Shown here one piece after another: positions 46,491-57,013 of a DNA stretch of 64,000 nucleotides. Where the stretch lies: assembly GCA_947259975.1 (NCBI GenBank), contig CAMYOD010000060.1:51926-115925 (forward strand). Reading direction: 5' to 3'. Made by a program: the position numbers and the translations under genes. The notes under the pieces are model-generated. The model had not been told where the DNA came from. It saw only the letters and a list, made by a program, of their open reading frames with translations, and made no database searches. Every line of letters begins with the position of its first letter. Position 1 is the stretch's first letter. This stretch comes from an uncultured Gammaproteobacteria bacterium. Lineage in GTDB: Bacteria; Pseudomonadota; Gammaproteobacteria; HyVt-429.

Positions 46491-46786
46491 ATTCTCCTCC
46501 CCTTGATGCGTAATCTATTGTGCGAAACCGATGTTACACTTGCGTGGATCGCAACAATCGGGTTTCCCCTATTGATCTTTGGGTACTCTGAAAATCGTTA
46601 CCCGGAAAACTTGTCCTTCACAGTCAGCCCGCCGCCGAAAGTCGTGCCGGGCTCGAAACCGAAAATCTCATCCAGCGTCAAATCGCGAATGAGTTGATCC
46701 ACCACCATCTGACCATGCGCACGTCTTATCCAGTGTCATGACGTGAGCCTCAATCGATACTTGAGCGGCGGTGGCCGTCGGGCCGC
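46491..46786. other. Intergenic region between pfp and hppA
   Basis: 296 bases containing the hppA leader. A 36-codon minus-strand frame (about 46598-46708, starting MVVDQLIRDLTLDEIFGF) looks protein-like and lies between the two genes, but it has no clear ribosome site and I recognise no homolog, so it is not called. No repeat or terminator is convincing. Confidence 0.4.
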
Positions 46787-48118
46787 CTAGAGCTTGAAGG
46801 CTTTCTTGGTCTTCTTCTTTACGGCGACGTTCTTCAGGCGCACGTACTGGGGCATGCCGTTCTTGTACGGCGGGTAGTCCTCGCCTCTGATCAACGGCTC
46901 CAGATAGGTGCGGCACTTTTGCGTGATGCCGAAGCCGTCCTTGGTGATGAAGTTTTTCGGCATCATCTTTTCCACGTTCGCCACCTTGGACAGGTCCGCC
47001 ATGCCGACCTTCCACTTGAACGGCTTGTCGGAGATCCGGTCCACGGTGGGCATGATGGCGTTATGGCCCTTGAGGGCGAATTCCACCGCCGCCTTACCCA
47101 TGGCGTAGGCCATGTTCACGTCGGTCTTCGAGGCGATATGGCGCGCGGCCCGTTGCAGGTAATCCGCCACCGCCCAGTGATATTTCAGACCCAGTTCCTG
47201 CTGCACCATGTTGGCCACCACCGGTGCGGCGCCGCCCAGCTGGGCATGACCGAAGGCGTCCGTCAGGCCGCTCTCGGCGAGGAACTTGCCGTTAGGCCAG
47301 TGCACGCCTTCGGAGACCACCACGGTGCAGTAGCCGTGCTTCTTCACCATGCCGTCGACCTTCTTGATAAAGGCCTTCTGATCGAACTCCACCTCCGGGA
47401 ACAGGATCACAATCGGGATCGGTGTGTCCTCGCTGGAGGCCAGCCCGCCGGCGGCGGCAATCCAGCCGGCGTGCCGGCCCATGACCTCGATGATGAACAC
47501 CTTGGTCGAGGTCTTCGCCATGCTCGCTACGTCGAAGCTCGCCTCACGGGTGGACACGGCGATGTACTTGGCCACCGAGCCGAAGCCCGGGCAGTTGTCG
47601 GTGATCGGCAGGTCGTTGTCCACGGTCTTGGGCACGTGAATCGCTTGCAACGGATAGCCCATCGTCTCGGACAGCTGCGAGATCTTGTGACAGGTGTCGG
47701 CGGAGTCGCCGCCGCCGTTGTAGAAGAAGTAACCGATGTTATGGGCCTCGAACACCTCGATGAGACGTTCGTACTCGCGGCGGTTCTTTTCCAGGCTCTT
47801 CAATTTGTAGCGGCAGGAACCGAACGCACCCGACGGCGTATGACGCAGTGCCTTGATCGCGGCGACCGACTCCTTGCTGGTGTCGATCAGATCCTCGGTG
47901 AGTGCACCGATGATGCCGTTGCGTCCCGCGTAGACCTTGCCGATCTTGTTCTTGTGCTTGCGCGCGGTCTCGATCACGCCACAGGCGCTGGCGTTGATGA
48001 CCGCGGTGACACCGCCGGATTGAGCATAAAAGGCGTTACGCACCGGGGTCTTGGCGGCAGTGCGACGACGCGCGGTCGTCTTTGCTTTGGTCTTCGTCTT
48101 GGTCTTTCGGGTAGCCAT
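46787..48118 (-). CDS. pfp: Pyrophosphate-dependent 6-phosphofructokinase with Lys-rich N-terminal tail
   Basis: 443 residues. Reversibly phosphorylates fructose 6-phosphate with PPi. Active-site loops are NGGGDSADT (residues 134-142) and PKTVDND (163-169); an Asp in the first and Lys in the second mark PPi rather than ATP use. Later motifs are EVMGRHAGWIA and RAARHIASKTD. The first 27 residues (TRKTKTKTKAKTTARRRTA) are an added polycationic tail. Pairing of pfp with hppA is known in methanotrophs. It is followed on the same strand by hppA and ppa. With hppA, flux through glycolysis can be linked to proton-motive force via PPi. Confidence 0.93.
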   Translation of the reverse strand: MATRKTKTKTKAKTTARRRTAAKTPVRNAFYAQSGGVTAVINASACGVIETARKHKNKIGKVYAGRNGIIGALTEDLIDTSKESVAAIKALRHTPSGAFGSCRYKLKSLEKNRREYERLIEVFEAHNIGYFFYNGGGDSADTCHKISQLSETMGYPLQAIHVPKTVDNDLPITDNCPGFGSVAKYIAVSTREASFDVASMAKTSTKVFIIEVMGRHAGWIAAAGGLASSEDTPIPIVILFPEVEFDQKAFIKKVDGMVKKHGYCTVVVSEGVHWPNGKFLAESGLTDAFGHAQLGGAAPVVANMVQQELGLKYHWAVADYLQRAARHIASKTDVNMAYAMGKAAVEFALKGHNAIMPTVDRISDKPFKWKVGMADLSKVANVEKMMPKNFITKDGFGITQKCRTYLEPLIRGEDYPPYKNGMPQYVRLKNVAVKKKTKKAFKL

Positions 48119-48180
48119 CTGTACGGAGTTCCTCTTTTGAATACCTTAAATATGTAGAATTGATTGAAAGCGAAAATATC

Positions 48181-48564
48181 TTACCTGCGGTCGATGTCGT
48201 CCGCGGTGTCGCCGGCGTGAACGCCAGCGCGTTCTTTTTCGTCGTGCGCCTGCACCTGTAGCGGGGTGGCGACACACTCGGCCGGCTCGTCGTATTCATC
48301 CCGGCCGGTGCCGAATTGTTCGGTCGGATCATAGAAGATTCGGGTGCGGTAGCGATCTTCGCCGACGTTGATGACAACGAAACCGGCGCCACGCTCGGTC
48401 CAGGACAGCGCCGGGCACTCGCTTAACACTTCGCTGCCGGGTGTGAGTTTCGGCCCCACATCCGCCCTATGGGCCTCTATATCGCCGCCATAGCGCTGCT
48501 TGAGTGCGCTGCGCACGACCCACATCTCGGTGTCGTTGAGGTCTGGAATGGCTGGGTTCGTCAT
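48181..48564 (-). CDS. Protein of unknown function
   Basis: 127 residues, acidic overall with an acidic-basic mixed C-terminus (HDEKERAGVHAGDTADDIDRR). The first part is LNDTEMWVVRSALKQRYGGDIE, followed by a strand-like ERGAGFVVINVGEDRYRTRIFYDP. No family is recognised. It starts 62 bases upstream of pfp on the same strand, so it may be the first gene of the pfp-hppA-ppa unit. Confidence 0.55.
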   Translation of the reverse strand: MTNPAIPDLNDTEMWVVRSALKQRYGGDIEAHRADVGPKLTPGSEVLSECPALSWTERGAGFVVINVGEDRYRTRIFYDPTEQFGTGRDEYDEPAECVATPLQVQAHDEKERAGVHAGDTADDIDRR

Positions 48565-48766
48565 GCTCTACCGGTTCTACGCTGGATCTTGGCGCCGCCG
48601 TGGCGCGGTGCCGGCCCGGCGGGGCCGTATTGTGACACGATTGCCGGTCAATCGGGAGGGGTGGAGCCCGCCATTGACGCGGGCGCGGGCCGCATGTAGT
48701 TTAGCCGGGCATTTTTGCCCCCAGGGGGCGTTTGACCGCAACCAGAAACTGAAGCGAGAACAAATT

Positions 48767-50059
48767 ATGAGAGTCGTACTGTTGGGCGCCCCCGGGTCGG
48801 GCAAGGGAACTCAGGCAAAGCTGCTGGTCGAGAGATACGGCATTCCGCAGGTCTCCACCGGCGATCTGCTGCGCGCCGCGGTCAAGGCGGGCACGGCACT
48901 GGGCAAGAAGGCCAAGGCCGCGATGGACGCCGGCGAACTGGTCTCCGACGAGATCGTCCTGCAGATGATCGAGGAACGTCTCGCGCAACCCGACGCCAAG
49001 GGTGGGTTCATCCTCGACGGTTTCCCGCGCAACATTCCCCAGGCACAGGAGCTGGATTCGAAGCTGGCCTGGTTGCGCCAGCCGTTGCAGGTCGCATTAC
49101 TGGTGTCGGTGGATTTCGACGTCCTTATGAAGCGGCTTACGGGTCGCCGTACCTGTGGCGATTGCGGCCAGATGTACAACATTCACTTCGCCGCGCCGAA
49201 GAAGTCTGGTAAATGCGACAAGTGCGGCGGTTCGCTCCAACATCGTTCGGATGACAACGAGTCGACCATCCGCAACCGCCTCGAGACCTACGAGAAGGAA
49301 ACCCAGCCACTGGTGACCTACTACAAGGCCCAGGGCAAGCTGCGCACCGTGCAGGGTGTCGGGAAAATCGACGAGATCTTCGGCAACATATCCGACATTG
49401 TCGACGCCGAGATCCGGCCGTTGGATGTGTCGGGCGGAACAGCGGCGGGCGCCGGCGGGGTCGCGGTAGCGGCCAAGTCGGGAGCGAAGAAAAAGCCTGC
49501 GGCAGCGAAGAAGACGACGAAGAAAACACCCAAGAAGGCGCCGAAAAAGGCCGCCAAGAAAGTGGCCAAGAAGGCCGCCAAAAAAGTAGCGAAGAAAGCG
49601 GTCAAGAAAAAGGCCGCCAAGAAGGTCGCGAAGAAGAAAACGGCGAAGAAGACCGTGAAGAAAAAGGCCACCAAAAAGAAGGTTGCCAAGAAGGCCACGA
49701 AGAAAAAAGCGGCCAAGAAGACCACCCGCAAAAAGGCCGTCAAGAAGGCGAGCAAGAAAAAAGCCACTAAGAAAAAGGCCGCCAAGAAGACGACACGTAA
49801 GAAGGCCGTGAAGAAAAAGGCCGCTAAGAAGACTACCCGCAAAAAGGCCACCAAAAAGAAGGCCACCAAGAAAAAGGCCACCAAGAAAAAGGCCACTAAG
49901 AAGAAGGCCACGCGTAAGAAGGCCACTAAGAAAAAGGCCACTAAGAAAAAAGCGACCAAGAAAAAGGCCACGCGTAAGAAGGCCGCTACGAAAAAGGCGA
50001 CCAAGAAAAAGACCACCAGGAAAAAGGCGACAAAGAAGAAGACCAAGAAGCGTCGTTGA
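48767..50059 (+). CDS. adk: Adenylate kinase with a long histone-H1-like Lys/Ala-rich C-terminal tail
   Basis: 430 residues, twice the normal length. Residues 1-217 are a complete adenylate kinase: P-loop LLGAPGSGKGTQAKLL, STGDLLRAA, the FILDGFPRN signature, and a zinc-type LID (TCGDC at 130-133 and KCDKC at 150-153). From residue 239 the protein is almost only Lys, Ala, Thr, Arg and Val in KKATKKKATKKKA-type repeats until KKTKKRR. Base-level repetition of AAGAAAAAGGCCAC shows recent repeat expansion. Start ATG 48767 begins directly at the kinase fold. The tail resembles bacterial histone H1-like proteins and probably binds DNA, RNA or polyphosphate. Confidence 0.93.
   Translation: MRVVLLGAPGSGKGTQAKLLVERYGIPQVSTGDLLRAAVKAGTALGKKAKAAMDAGELVSDEIVLQMIEERLAQPDAKGGFILDGFPRNIPQAQELDSKLAWLRQPLQVALLVSVDFDVLMKRLTGRRTCGDCGQMYNIHFAAPKKSGKCDKCGGSLQHRSDDNESTIRNRLETYEKETQPLVTYYKAQGKLRTVQGVGKIDEIFGNISDIVDAEIRPLDVSGGTAAGAGGVAVAAKSGAKKKPAAAKKTTKKTPKKAPKKAAKKVAKKAAKKVAKKAVKKKAAKKVAKKKTAKKTVKKKATKKKVAKKATKKKAAKKTTRKKAVKKASKKKATKKKAAKKTTRKKAVKKKAAKKTTRKKATKKKATKKKATKKKATKKKATRKKATKKKATKKKATKKKATRKKAATKKATKKKTTRKKATKKKTKKRR
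49481..50056 (+). repeat. Lysine-tail coding repeats (15-base units) in adk
   Basis: The 3' third of adk is built of degenerate 15-base units encoding KK(A/T)(T/A)K, for example AAGAAAAAGGCCACC. The units are in frame throughout; length polymorphism by whole units is expected. The complementary strand reads as a false hydrophobic ORF. Confidence 0.85.
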
Positions 50060-50069
50060 GACGAATGAG

Positions 50070-50096
50070 AAAAGGGCCCTTACGGGCCCTTTTCTT
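50070..50096 (+). terminator. Rho-independent terminator after adk
   Basis: AAAAGGGCCC-TTAC-GGGCCCTTTT forms a 10-bp stem with a tetraloop followed by a T-rich tail (CTTTC), 11 bases after the adk stop. It separates adk from hemB. Confidence 0.88.
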
Positions 50097-50151
50097 TCGC
50101 CGGCGCGGGGGTTTGGTGTACGCTGTGCCGCTCCCTGTGAGTACGGAGTGA

Positions 50152-51177
<1,026 letters not shown>

Positions 51178-51191
51178 CGGCCCGGGCGACG

Positions 51192-51932
51192 TCAGTGGGT
51201 GCCGCTGGTCTTGCTGCGCGCCTCCAGTTCCATCTGTTCCAGGCTCACATGGCGTACATCCTTGCCGCGCACCAGGTAGATCACATACTCGCAGATGTTG
51301 CATGAGCGGTCGCCGATGCGCTCGAGTGCGCGTGCCGACCACATGATATCCAGCGCGTAGGGAATCGAGCGCGGGTCTTCCATCATGAAAGTGATCAGCT
51401 GACGCATGAGACCCTCGTATTCCTGGTCCACCTTGCGGTCCTCGTGGGCGACGTTCACCGCCAGATCCACGTCGAGGCGGGCGAAGGAGTCCAGCGCGTT
51501 GTGCAGCATGCGTCGTACGTGTTCGCCCAAATGTTCGATATCTGCCAGCGGTGACTTGTGCTTGCGGCTGGTGGGCCGTTCGGCGAGATGTACCGCCATG
51601 CGGCCGATGCGTTCCGCCTCGTCGCCGATGCGCTCCAGGTCGGTGATGGTCTTGATCGCCGCGATCACCAGCCGCAGGTCGCTCGCCGCCGGCTGGCGGC
51701 GTGCGAGGATCTGTACGCATTCCTCGTCGATACCCACTTCCATGGCGTTGACCTTGTAGTCGCTGCTGACCACGAGCTCGGCCAGCTCGCTGTCATTTTC
51801 GGCCAGGGAGTGAATGGCGTTGCTGAGCTGCTGTTCGACGAAACCGCCCATCTCCAGAACCCGGCTGCGAATGTCATTCAGCTCCGCGTCGAACTGTTGC
51901 GAGATATGACTGTGTAATTCGTTTTGGTCCAT
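51192..51932 (-). CDS. phoU: Phosphate-signalling regulator PhoU
   Basis: 246 residues, two PhoU repeats of three helices. Key segments are LRLVIAAIKTITDLERIGDEAERI and the second-repeat IPYALDIMWSARALERIGDRSCNICEYVIYLVRGKD. Links the PstSCAB transporter to PhoR to shut off the Pho regulon when phosphate is plentiful. Last gene of the cluster, 47 bases downstream of pstB. Confidence 0.95.
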   Translation of the reverse strand: MDQNELHSHISQQFDAELNDIRSRVLEMGGFVEQQLSNAIHSLAENDSELAELVVSSDYKVNAMEVGIDEECVQILARRQPAASDLRLVIAAIKTITDLERIGDEAERIGRMAVHLAERPTSRKHKSPLADIEHLGEHVRRMLHNALDSFARLDVDLAVNVAHEDRKVDQEYEGLMRQLITFMMEDPRSIPYALDIMWSARALERIGDRSCNICEYVIYLVRGKDVRHVSLEQMELEARSKTSGTH

Positions 51933-51979
51933 CTGCTTTATCCTGGTCTCGGCAATCTGTCGGTCAGCGTGATAGTCGC

Positions 51980-52876
51980 CTAACCGTAACGCCCGGTGAT
52001 GTAGTCTTCCGTCTGTTTATTGCTGGGGTTCGTGAACAAGGTATTCGTGTTTTTGTATTCGATGAGCTCACCCAGATACATAAATGCAGTGTAGTCGGAA
52101 ACCCGCGCCGCCTGCTGCATATTATGGGTCACGATCACGATCGTAAAGTTTTCCTTGAGCTCGTAGATCAGCTCTTCGATCTTCAGCGTCGAAATCGGGT
52201 CCAGCGCGGAGGCGGGTTCGTCCAGCAGCAGGACCTCGGGTTCGATGGCCACTGCACGGGCGATGACCAGACGCTGCTGCTGCCCGCCGGACATGCCGAG
52301 CGCGTTCTCGTTCAACCGGTCCTTGACCTCGTCCCACAGCGCCGACCGCTTGAGGGCCATTTCTACCGCCTCATCGAGCACCCGGCGATCGTTGATACCC
52401 TGCAGCCGGAGGCCGTAGGCGACATTCTCGTAAATCGATTTCGGGAACGGATTCGGTTTCTGGAACACCATGCCGATGCGCCGCCGCAGCTCCGCCACGT
52501 CCACCCGGCGCCGGAAGATATCCTCGCCGTGTAGCGCGATCGAACCCTCGGTGCGCACGATATCGATCAGATCGTTCATGCGATTGAAGCAGCGCAGCAG
52601 GGTGGACTTGCCGCAGCCGCTGGGGCCGATGAAGGCGGTGACCCGTTTCTCCGGGATCACCATGTTGATGTTGGCCAGCGCCTGCTTCTCGCCGTAATAC
52701 AGATTCAGGTCCTTGACCTCGAGACAGATGCGCTCGTTATCCAGAGCACGTTCTTCGGTGCGGCCGAGGGCGGAGCTCATGTCGAAGCCGTGGGTTGGGG
52801 GTTGTGATTGATCCATTGGCGCGGCCTTCGTCTGATTCAACGTGTGTACACGCGGTGGCAGGGATGTGTTTTCCAT
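51980..52876 (-). CDS. pstB: Phosphate ABC transporter ATP-binding protein
   Basis: 298 residues. Walker [15 protein letters not shown]-loop [17 protein letters not shown], signature [16 protein letters not shown], Walker [13 protein letters not shown] and a switch His in [21 protein letters not shown] is PstB-specific. About 40 residues precede the ABC domain ([15 protein letters not shown]), longer than in E. coli, so the true start may be an internal Met such as MSSALG. Binds PstA and PstC on the cytosolic side. Confidence 0.95.
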   Translation of the reverse strand: MENTSLPPRVHTLNQTKAAPMDQSQPPTHGFDMSSALGRTEERALDNERICLEVKDLNLYYGEKQALANINMVIPEKRVTAFIGPSGCGKSTLLRCFNRMNDLIDIVRTEGSIALHGEDIFRRRVDVAELRRRIGMVFQKPNPFPKSIYENVAYGLRLQGINDRRVLDEAVEMALKRSALWDEVKDRLNENALGMSGGQQQRLVIARAVAIEPEVLLLDEPASALDPISTLKIEELIYELKENFTIVIVTHNMQQAARVSDYTAFMYLGELIEYKNTNTLFTNPSNKQTEDYITGRYG

Positions 52877-52911
52877 CGTGGTTTCCAGTCTCGATTCAAA
52901 ATCATATGCTC

Positions 52912-54579
52912 TCAGCCGCCCTCAAGCGCCCGGTACTTTTCCCGCAGGTGGTTGCGGATTCCGATCGCGGCCAGGTTGAGGACCACGATCACCAGCACCA
53001 GGAGCAGGGAGGTAGCATATACCAAGGGTCGCGCGGCTTCGACGTTGGGGCTCTGGAAGCCCACGTCGTAGATATGGAAGCCCAGGTGCATGAATTTGCG
53101 CTCCAAGTGAATAAAGGGCGCATTGCCGTCCAGCGGCAGCGACGGTGCCAGTTTCACCACACCCACCAGCATCAGCGGCGCGACCTCGCCGGCGGCGCGG
53201 GCGATCGCCAGGATGAGGCCGGTCATCATCGCCGGGCTGGCCATGGGCAGCACGGTGCGCCACAGGGTCTCCACCTTGGTGGCGCCTAGCGCCAGGCTGC
53301 CCTCGCGAATGGAGCTGGGAATGCGCGCCAGACCCTCCTCGGTGGCCACGATCACCACCGGCATGGTGAGCAGGGCCAGGGTCAACGCGGCCCAGAAGAT
53401 GCCGGGCGTACCGAAGGTCGGCGCCGGCAGCGCTTCCGGAAAGAACAGCTGGTCGAGATTGCCGCCGAGGAAGTAGACAAAAAATCCCAGTCCGAACACG
53501 CCGTAGACGATGGAGGGCACGCCGGCGAGGTTGTTCACCGCGATGCGCACCAGGCGGGTGATGGGACCCTGCTTGGCGTATTCACGCAGGTAGACGGCGG
53601 CTATCACCCCGGCGGGAGTGACGAAGATCGACATCACGATCACCATCATCACGGTGCCGAAGATCGCCGGGAAGATGCCGCCCTCGGTGTTTGCCTCGCG
53701 CGGCTCGTCGGCCACGAACTCCCAGGTCTTTTCCAGAAAGAAGCCGACCCGTTGCGGCCAGGACAAAGCGTTGGGCCAATAGACGCGCACCGCCTTGGCC
53801 AGCGGCACTTCCAATTCGCGGCCGTCCATGATCTCGGCGGTGAGCGAATCCCGGTTGATCTGTTCGTACAATTCGCTCAGGCGCACGCGCAGTTTCTCGT
53901 AGCGCTTATCCTGTGCCGCACGATCCCGGGCGATGACGTCCTTCCGTGCCGGCGTCAACGCGTCTTTCAATTCTAGCTTGCGCTCCTGCAGTCGCAGGCG
54001 CTCGAGGGCGTAATTGACGCTGCCGATGTCGTCCTTCTCGATTTCGCGAATCTGCGCGAACAACTCCAGCGCCCGCTTCAGACGCTTCTCGAGTTCCGGC
54101 ACCGCCGCCTCGCCGGTGGCCACGATGCGATCCTGTTGCTTGACGTTTTTCAGATAACCGATGAGGTCGCCCCATTCGCGGCGTTCCAGGGCCATCAGAT
54201 TTTCGGGATAGCGGCGGTCCCGGATGTTGGAATCCAGGAACCAGCCAAAATCGAAACCCTGGGCATCGCGGTTACCGATCTTGAGCAGATGCCGGGTGAC
54301 ACGCTCCTCTTCACTGTCAACGAACAGTCCGGATTCCTCGATGCGCGAGCGGGGCACTTCCTCGGATTCCCTGACCATGCCGAAAACCCGGATCACTTCG
54401 CCGGGGGCCTTGAGATAGTCCACTTCCATGATCGGCTTGGGCCAGAAGTGGTTGAGGCCGTTGACGGATATGAGCAGCAACAGCCCCGCGACCATGATCA
54501 CGCTGGTGCTGACCGCCGCAGCGGTCAGCCACACCCAGGGCGAGCCGCTTTCGAACCACTTCTTGATTCCGGTTGTCAT
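52912..54579 (-). CDS. pstA: Phosphate ABC transporter permease PstA (long form)
   Basis: 555 residues, about twice the E. coli length. One N-terminal membrane helix, then a soluble insert of roughly 230-260 residues with long charged coiled-coil segments ([22 protein letters not shown]), then the PstA permease domain with the EAA-type loop ([43 protein letters not shown]). Long PstA forms occur in Pseudomonas- and Vibrio-type transporters. Immediately follows pstC, 12 bases apart. Confidence 0.93.
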   Translation of the reverse strand: MTTGIKKWFESGSPWVWLTAAAVSTSVIMVAGLLLLISVNGLNHFWPKPIMEVDYLKAPGEVIRVFGMVRESEEVPRSRIEESGLFVDSEEERVTRHLLKIGNRDAQGFDFGWFLDSNIRDRRYPENLMALERREWGDLIGYLKNVKQQDRIVATGEAAVPELEKRLKRALELFAQIREIEKDDIGSVNYALERLRLQERKLELKDALTPARKDVIARDRAAQDKRYEKLRVRLSELYEQINRDSLTAEIMDGRELEVPLAKAVRVYWPNALSWPQRVGFFLEKTWEFVADEPREANTEGGIFPAIFGTVMMVIVMSIFVTPAGVIAAVYLREYAKQGPITRLVRIAVNNLAGVPSIVYGVFGLGFFVYFLGGNLDQLFFPEALPAPTFGTPGIFWAALTLALLTMPVVIVATEEGLARIPSSIREGSLALGATKVETLWRTVLPMASPAMMTGLILAIARAAGEVAPLMLVGVVKLAPSLPLDGNAPFIHLERKFMHLGFHIYDVGFQSPNVEAARPLVYATSLLLVLVIVVLNLAAIGIRNHLREKYRALEGG

Positions 54580-54591
54580 CTTGTTGCCTTC

Positions 54592-56874
54592 TTATAGCGA
54601 GCTGTATTTCTTGCGCAGCCGTTGGCGCACGATCTCGGCCGCGGTATTGAATACGAAGGTGGCGAGAAACAGCACCATCGCCGCCAGGAACAGCACCCGG
54701 TAATGGCTGCTGTTGACTTCGGACTCCGGCATTTCCACCGCGATGTTCGCCGACAGGGTGCGCATGCCCTGGAAGATGCTCCAGTCCATTACTGGCGTGT
54801 TACCGGTGGCCATGAGCACGATCATGGTCTCGCCCACAGCGCGGCCGAGGCCGATCATGATGGCGGAAAAGATGCCCGGGCTGGCGGTCAGGATGACCAC
54901 CCGCGTCAGGGTCTGCCAGGGGGTCGCGCCGAGCGCCAGCGAACCCTGGGTCAGATGCCGCGGGACCCCGAAAATGGCGTCCTCGGCGATGGAGAAAATG
55001 GTCGGGATCACCGCGAAGCCCATGGCCAGGCCGACGACAATGGAATTACGCTGATCGAAACCGATGCCCAGCTGGGTGGACATCCAGATGCGCACGTCGC
55101 CGCCAAAAAAGCTTTCCTCGATGGGTTGGCTGACGGCGATGGCCGCCCAGCCGATGAGACACACCACCGGGATCAGCAAGGCCGCCTCCCAACCCTCCGG
55201 CACCCACAGACGGATGTTGCGCGGCAGCCGATGCCACAAATACGCGAACAGAACCACGCCGATAGGCAGAATCAGAAGCAGGCTGAATACACCGGGCAGA
55301 TGCTTTTCGATGAACGGCGCCAGCCACAGGCCGGCGAGGAAGCCGAGAATCACCGTGGGCAGGGCTTCCATGATTTCGATCACCGGTTTGACCGCCTGGC
55401 GCATGGCCGGCGCCATGAAATAGGCGGTGAATACCGCGCCCATAATGGCCAGCGGCACCGCGAACAGCATGGCGTAGAAAGCCGCCTTGAGGGTACCGAA
55501 GGTGATGGGCACCAGGCTGTACTTGGGTTCGAAGTCGTCGGTGGCGGCGGAGGACTGCCAGATGTAATCCGGCTCCGGATAACTCTCGTACCAGACCTTG
55601 CCCCACAGCCCCGACCAGGACACGTCCGGGTGCTCGTTGTGCACGCGCCAGAAGATCACCTCGCCGGCAGCGTCCTGGGCGAGCAGGGCGTTGGCCCGCG
55701 GTGACACCGCCAGTTGCGTGACCGGCGTTTCGGCCAGCGAGGTAGTCAACACCGTGCGATGGGCGGTGGTGTGATAGATGCCTAGCCCACCCTTTTGGTC
55801 CGCGGCGAGGAAGCCCTTGCGCGCAAACTCCGGCGCGATCCTGCTGACCGCGGCGCCGAGCGCGTCGAATTCGCGGACCTTGTGCAGCGAGTAGTTGTTC
55901 TGTTCGTCGCGCACCGGAAACCATTGCGCGAGCGAGCCGGAGGAGCCGCCGACCAGCAGCGAAATGCCGCCGGTGAGAAATTCCAGCGATGTGAGCGTTT
56001 CGTCGGGCGCCAGCACCGAGACTGTTTCGATCAGCCGCGGTGTAGATTTATTGGCCAGGTCGTAATACGCCAGGCTGCCGGCGCGGTCGGCAAGATAGAG
56101 TTCCTGCTGATCGAAGTCGACAATCACTCGCTGCACGGCGTTTTCCGGCGGTGTCAGGTCGGCACGCGTCTGCTCCCATTCGCCGCCACCGAGCAAAGAT
56201 TCCTCCTTGGTCAGGGTCAGCATGATGGCGCGGCCGTCGTCGGTAACACCGGCCAGCGTTGCCTCCTCTTCGGCGACTTGTGCGGCAAGATGGACCAGCG
56301 GTCGACCCTGGGTGTCGAGGCTCACCGGATCGGGGCCTAACGGGTATTCGATCTCGGGATCGATGCGGCGTATGTCATTGGGAAACGTGACCCGGTAGTT
56401 GTGCTTGACCACCAAGGCACGGCCGTCGTCGAGACCCAGCGCGAACACCGCGCTGCGGGAGTCACCCGCGGCGAAGGCGGTCACCTTGGCGCCGGCGGGA
56501 ACCGCCAGTTCTTCGTCCAGCATGACCTTGCCGGTATCGGTGGCGAAAAACACCGCGCGGCCGCTCTGCGTGACCCGCAGCCCCACCTCGGTTTGTTCTT
56601 CGAGAGCCAGATGCAAGGTGGGATCGTTGCTGCCGCCGGGCAGTGCGTAACTTGCCACCGGCTCGGTATCCGCGGGCTTGAACAGGGGTATCACGACCCA
56701 CAACAAATAGAAAAAGATAAGTATGATCGCGAGAATGGCGCCGACGCCGCCCACGCTGATGCCGTGGCGCGCGATCCGGTCCTTGATGCCGCGCCAGTGG
56801 CGCAAGCGCCGGTTGGCCAGGGCCCTGCTCAGGGCGCGGGTGCTAAGGCTGTTGTTGGTCTCGGTGTCGCTCAT
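54592..56874 (-). CDS. pstC: Phosphate ABC transporter permease PstC (long form)
   Basis: 760 residues versus about 310 in E. coli. After a membrane helix (VGAILAIILIFFYLLWVVIPL) comes a roughly 390-residue extracytoplasmic insert with strand-rich, WD/beta-propeller-like repeats (for example GGISLLVGGSSGSLAQWFPV and TDDGRAIMLTL), then the permease region with ITFGTLKAAFYAMLFAVPLAI and the EAA loop [21 protein letters not shown]. The insert may contact PstS or the envelope. Identified as PstC by order before pstA. Confidence 0.93.
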   Translation of the reverse strand: MSDTETNNSLSTRALSRALANRRLRHWRGIKDRIARHGISVGGVGAILAIILIFFYLLWVVIPLFKPADTEPVASYALPGGSNDPTLHLALEEQTEVGLRVTQSGRAVFFATDTGKVMLDEELAVPAGAKVTAFAAGDSRSAVFALGLDDGRALVVKHNYRVTFPNDIRRIDPEIEYPLGPDPVSLDTQGRPLVHLAAQVAEEEATLAGVTDDGRAIMLTLTKEESLLGGGEWEQTRADLTPPENAVQRVIVDFDQQELYLADRAGSLAYYDLANKSTPRLIETVSVLAPDETLTSLEFLTGGISLLVGGSSGSLAQWFPVRDEQNNYSLHKVREFDALGAAVSRIAPEFARKGFLAADQKGGLGIYHTTAHRTVLTTSLAETPVTQLAVSPRANALLAQDAAGEVIFWRVHNEHPDVSWSGLWGKVWYESYPEPDYIWQSSAATDDFEPKYSLVPITFGTLKAAFYAMLFAVPLAIMGAVFTAYFMAPAMRQAVKPVIEIMEALPTVILGFLAGLWLAPFIEKHLPGVFSLLLILPIGVVLFAYLWHRLPRNIRLWVPEGWEAALLIPVVCLIGWAAIAVSQPIEESFFGGDVRIWMSTQLGIGFDQRNSIVVGLAMGFAVIPTIFSIAEDAIFGVPRHLTQGSLALGATPWQTLTRVVILTASPGIFSAIMIGLGRAVGETMIVLMATGNTPVMDWSIFQGMRTLSANIAVEMPESEVNSSHYRVLFLAAMVLFLATFVFNTAAEIVRQRLRKKYSSL

Positions 56875-57013
56875 GTCGTGATCATGTTAGGGGTGATCGG
56901 TAACCAAGCCGTGGCCGTCCGGACCGATCGCGCCGGAGCGGCGTTTGTATCCCATTCCCGGCCCCCGGGCAATGGCGGCTCGTAAGCGCCCGAAAATCCA
57001 TGCCGTACAGATA

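Noticed and set aside
46598-46708. 36-codon minus-strand frame MVVDQLIRDLTLDE...
   Set aside because: Looks protein-like but has no clear ribosome site or recognised family; recorded in the intergenic entry only.
46919-48157. 412-residue plus-strand ORF
   Set aside because: Antisense to pfp, which has clear PFK motifs; composition is His/Arg/Gly-rich as expected for a shadow frame.
48713-48732. GCCCCCAGGGGGC palindrome before adk
   Set aside because: Arms leave almost no loop, and there is no T-tract; not a credible terminator.
49321-50046. 241-residue minus-strand ORF rich in F, V, L, A, looking like a membrane protein
   Set aside because: It is the complement of the adk Lys-tail repeats; the hydrophobicity is a codon-complement artefact and it has no ribosome site.
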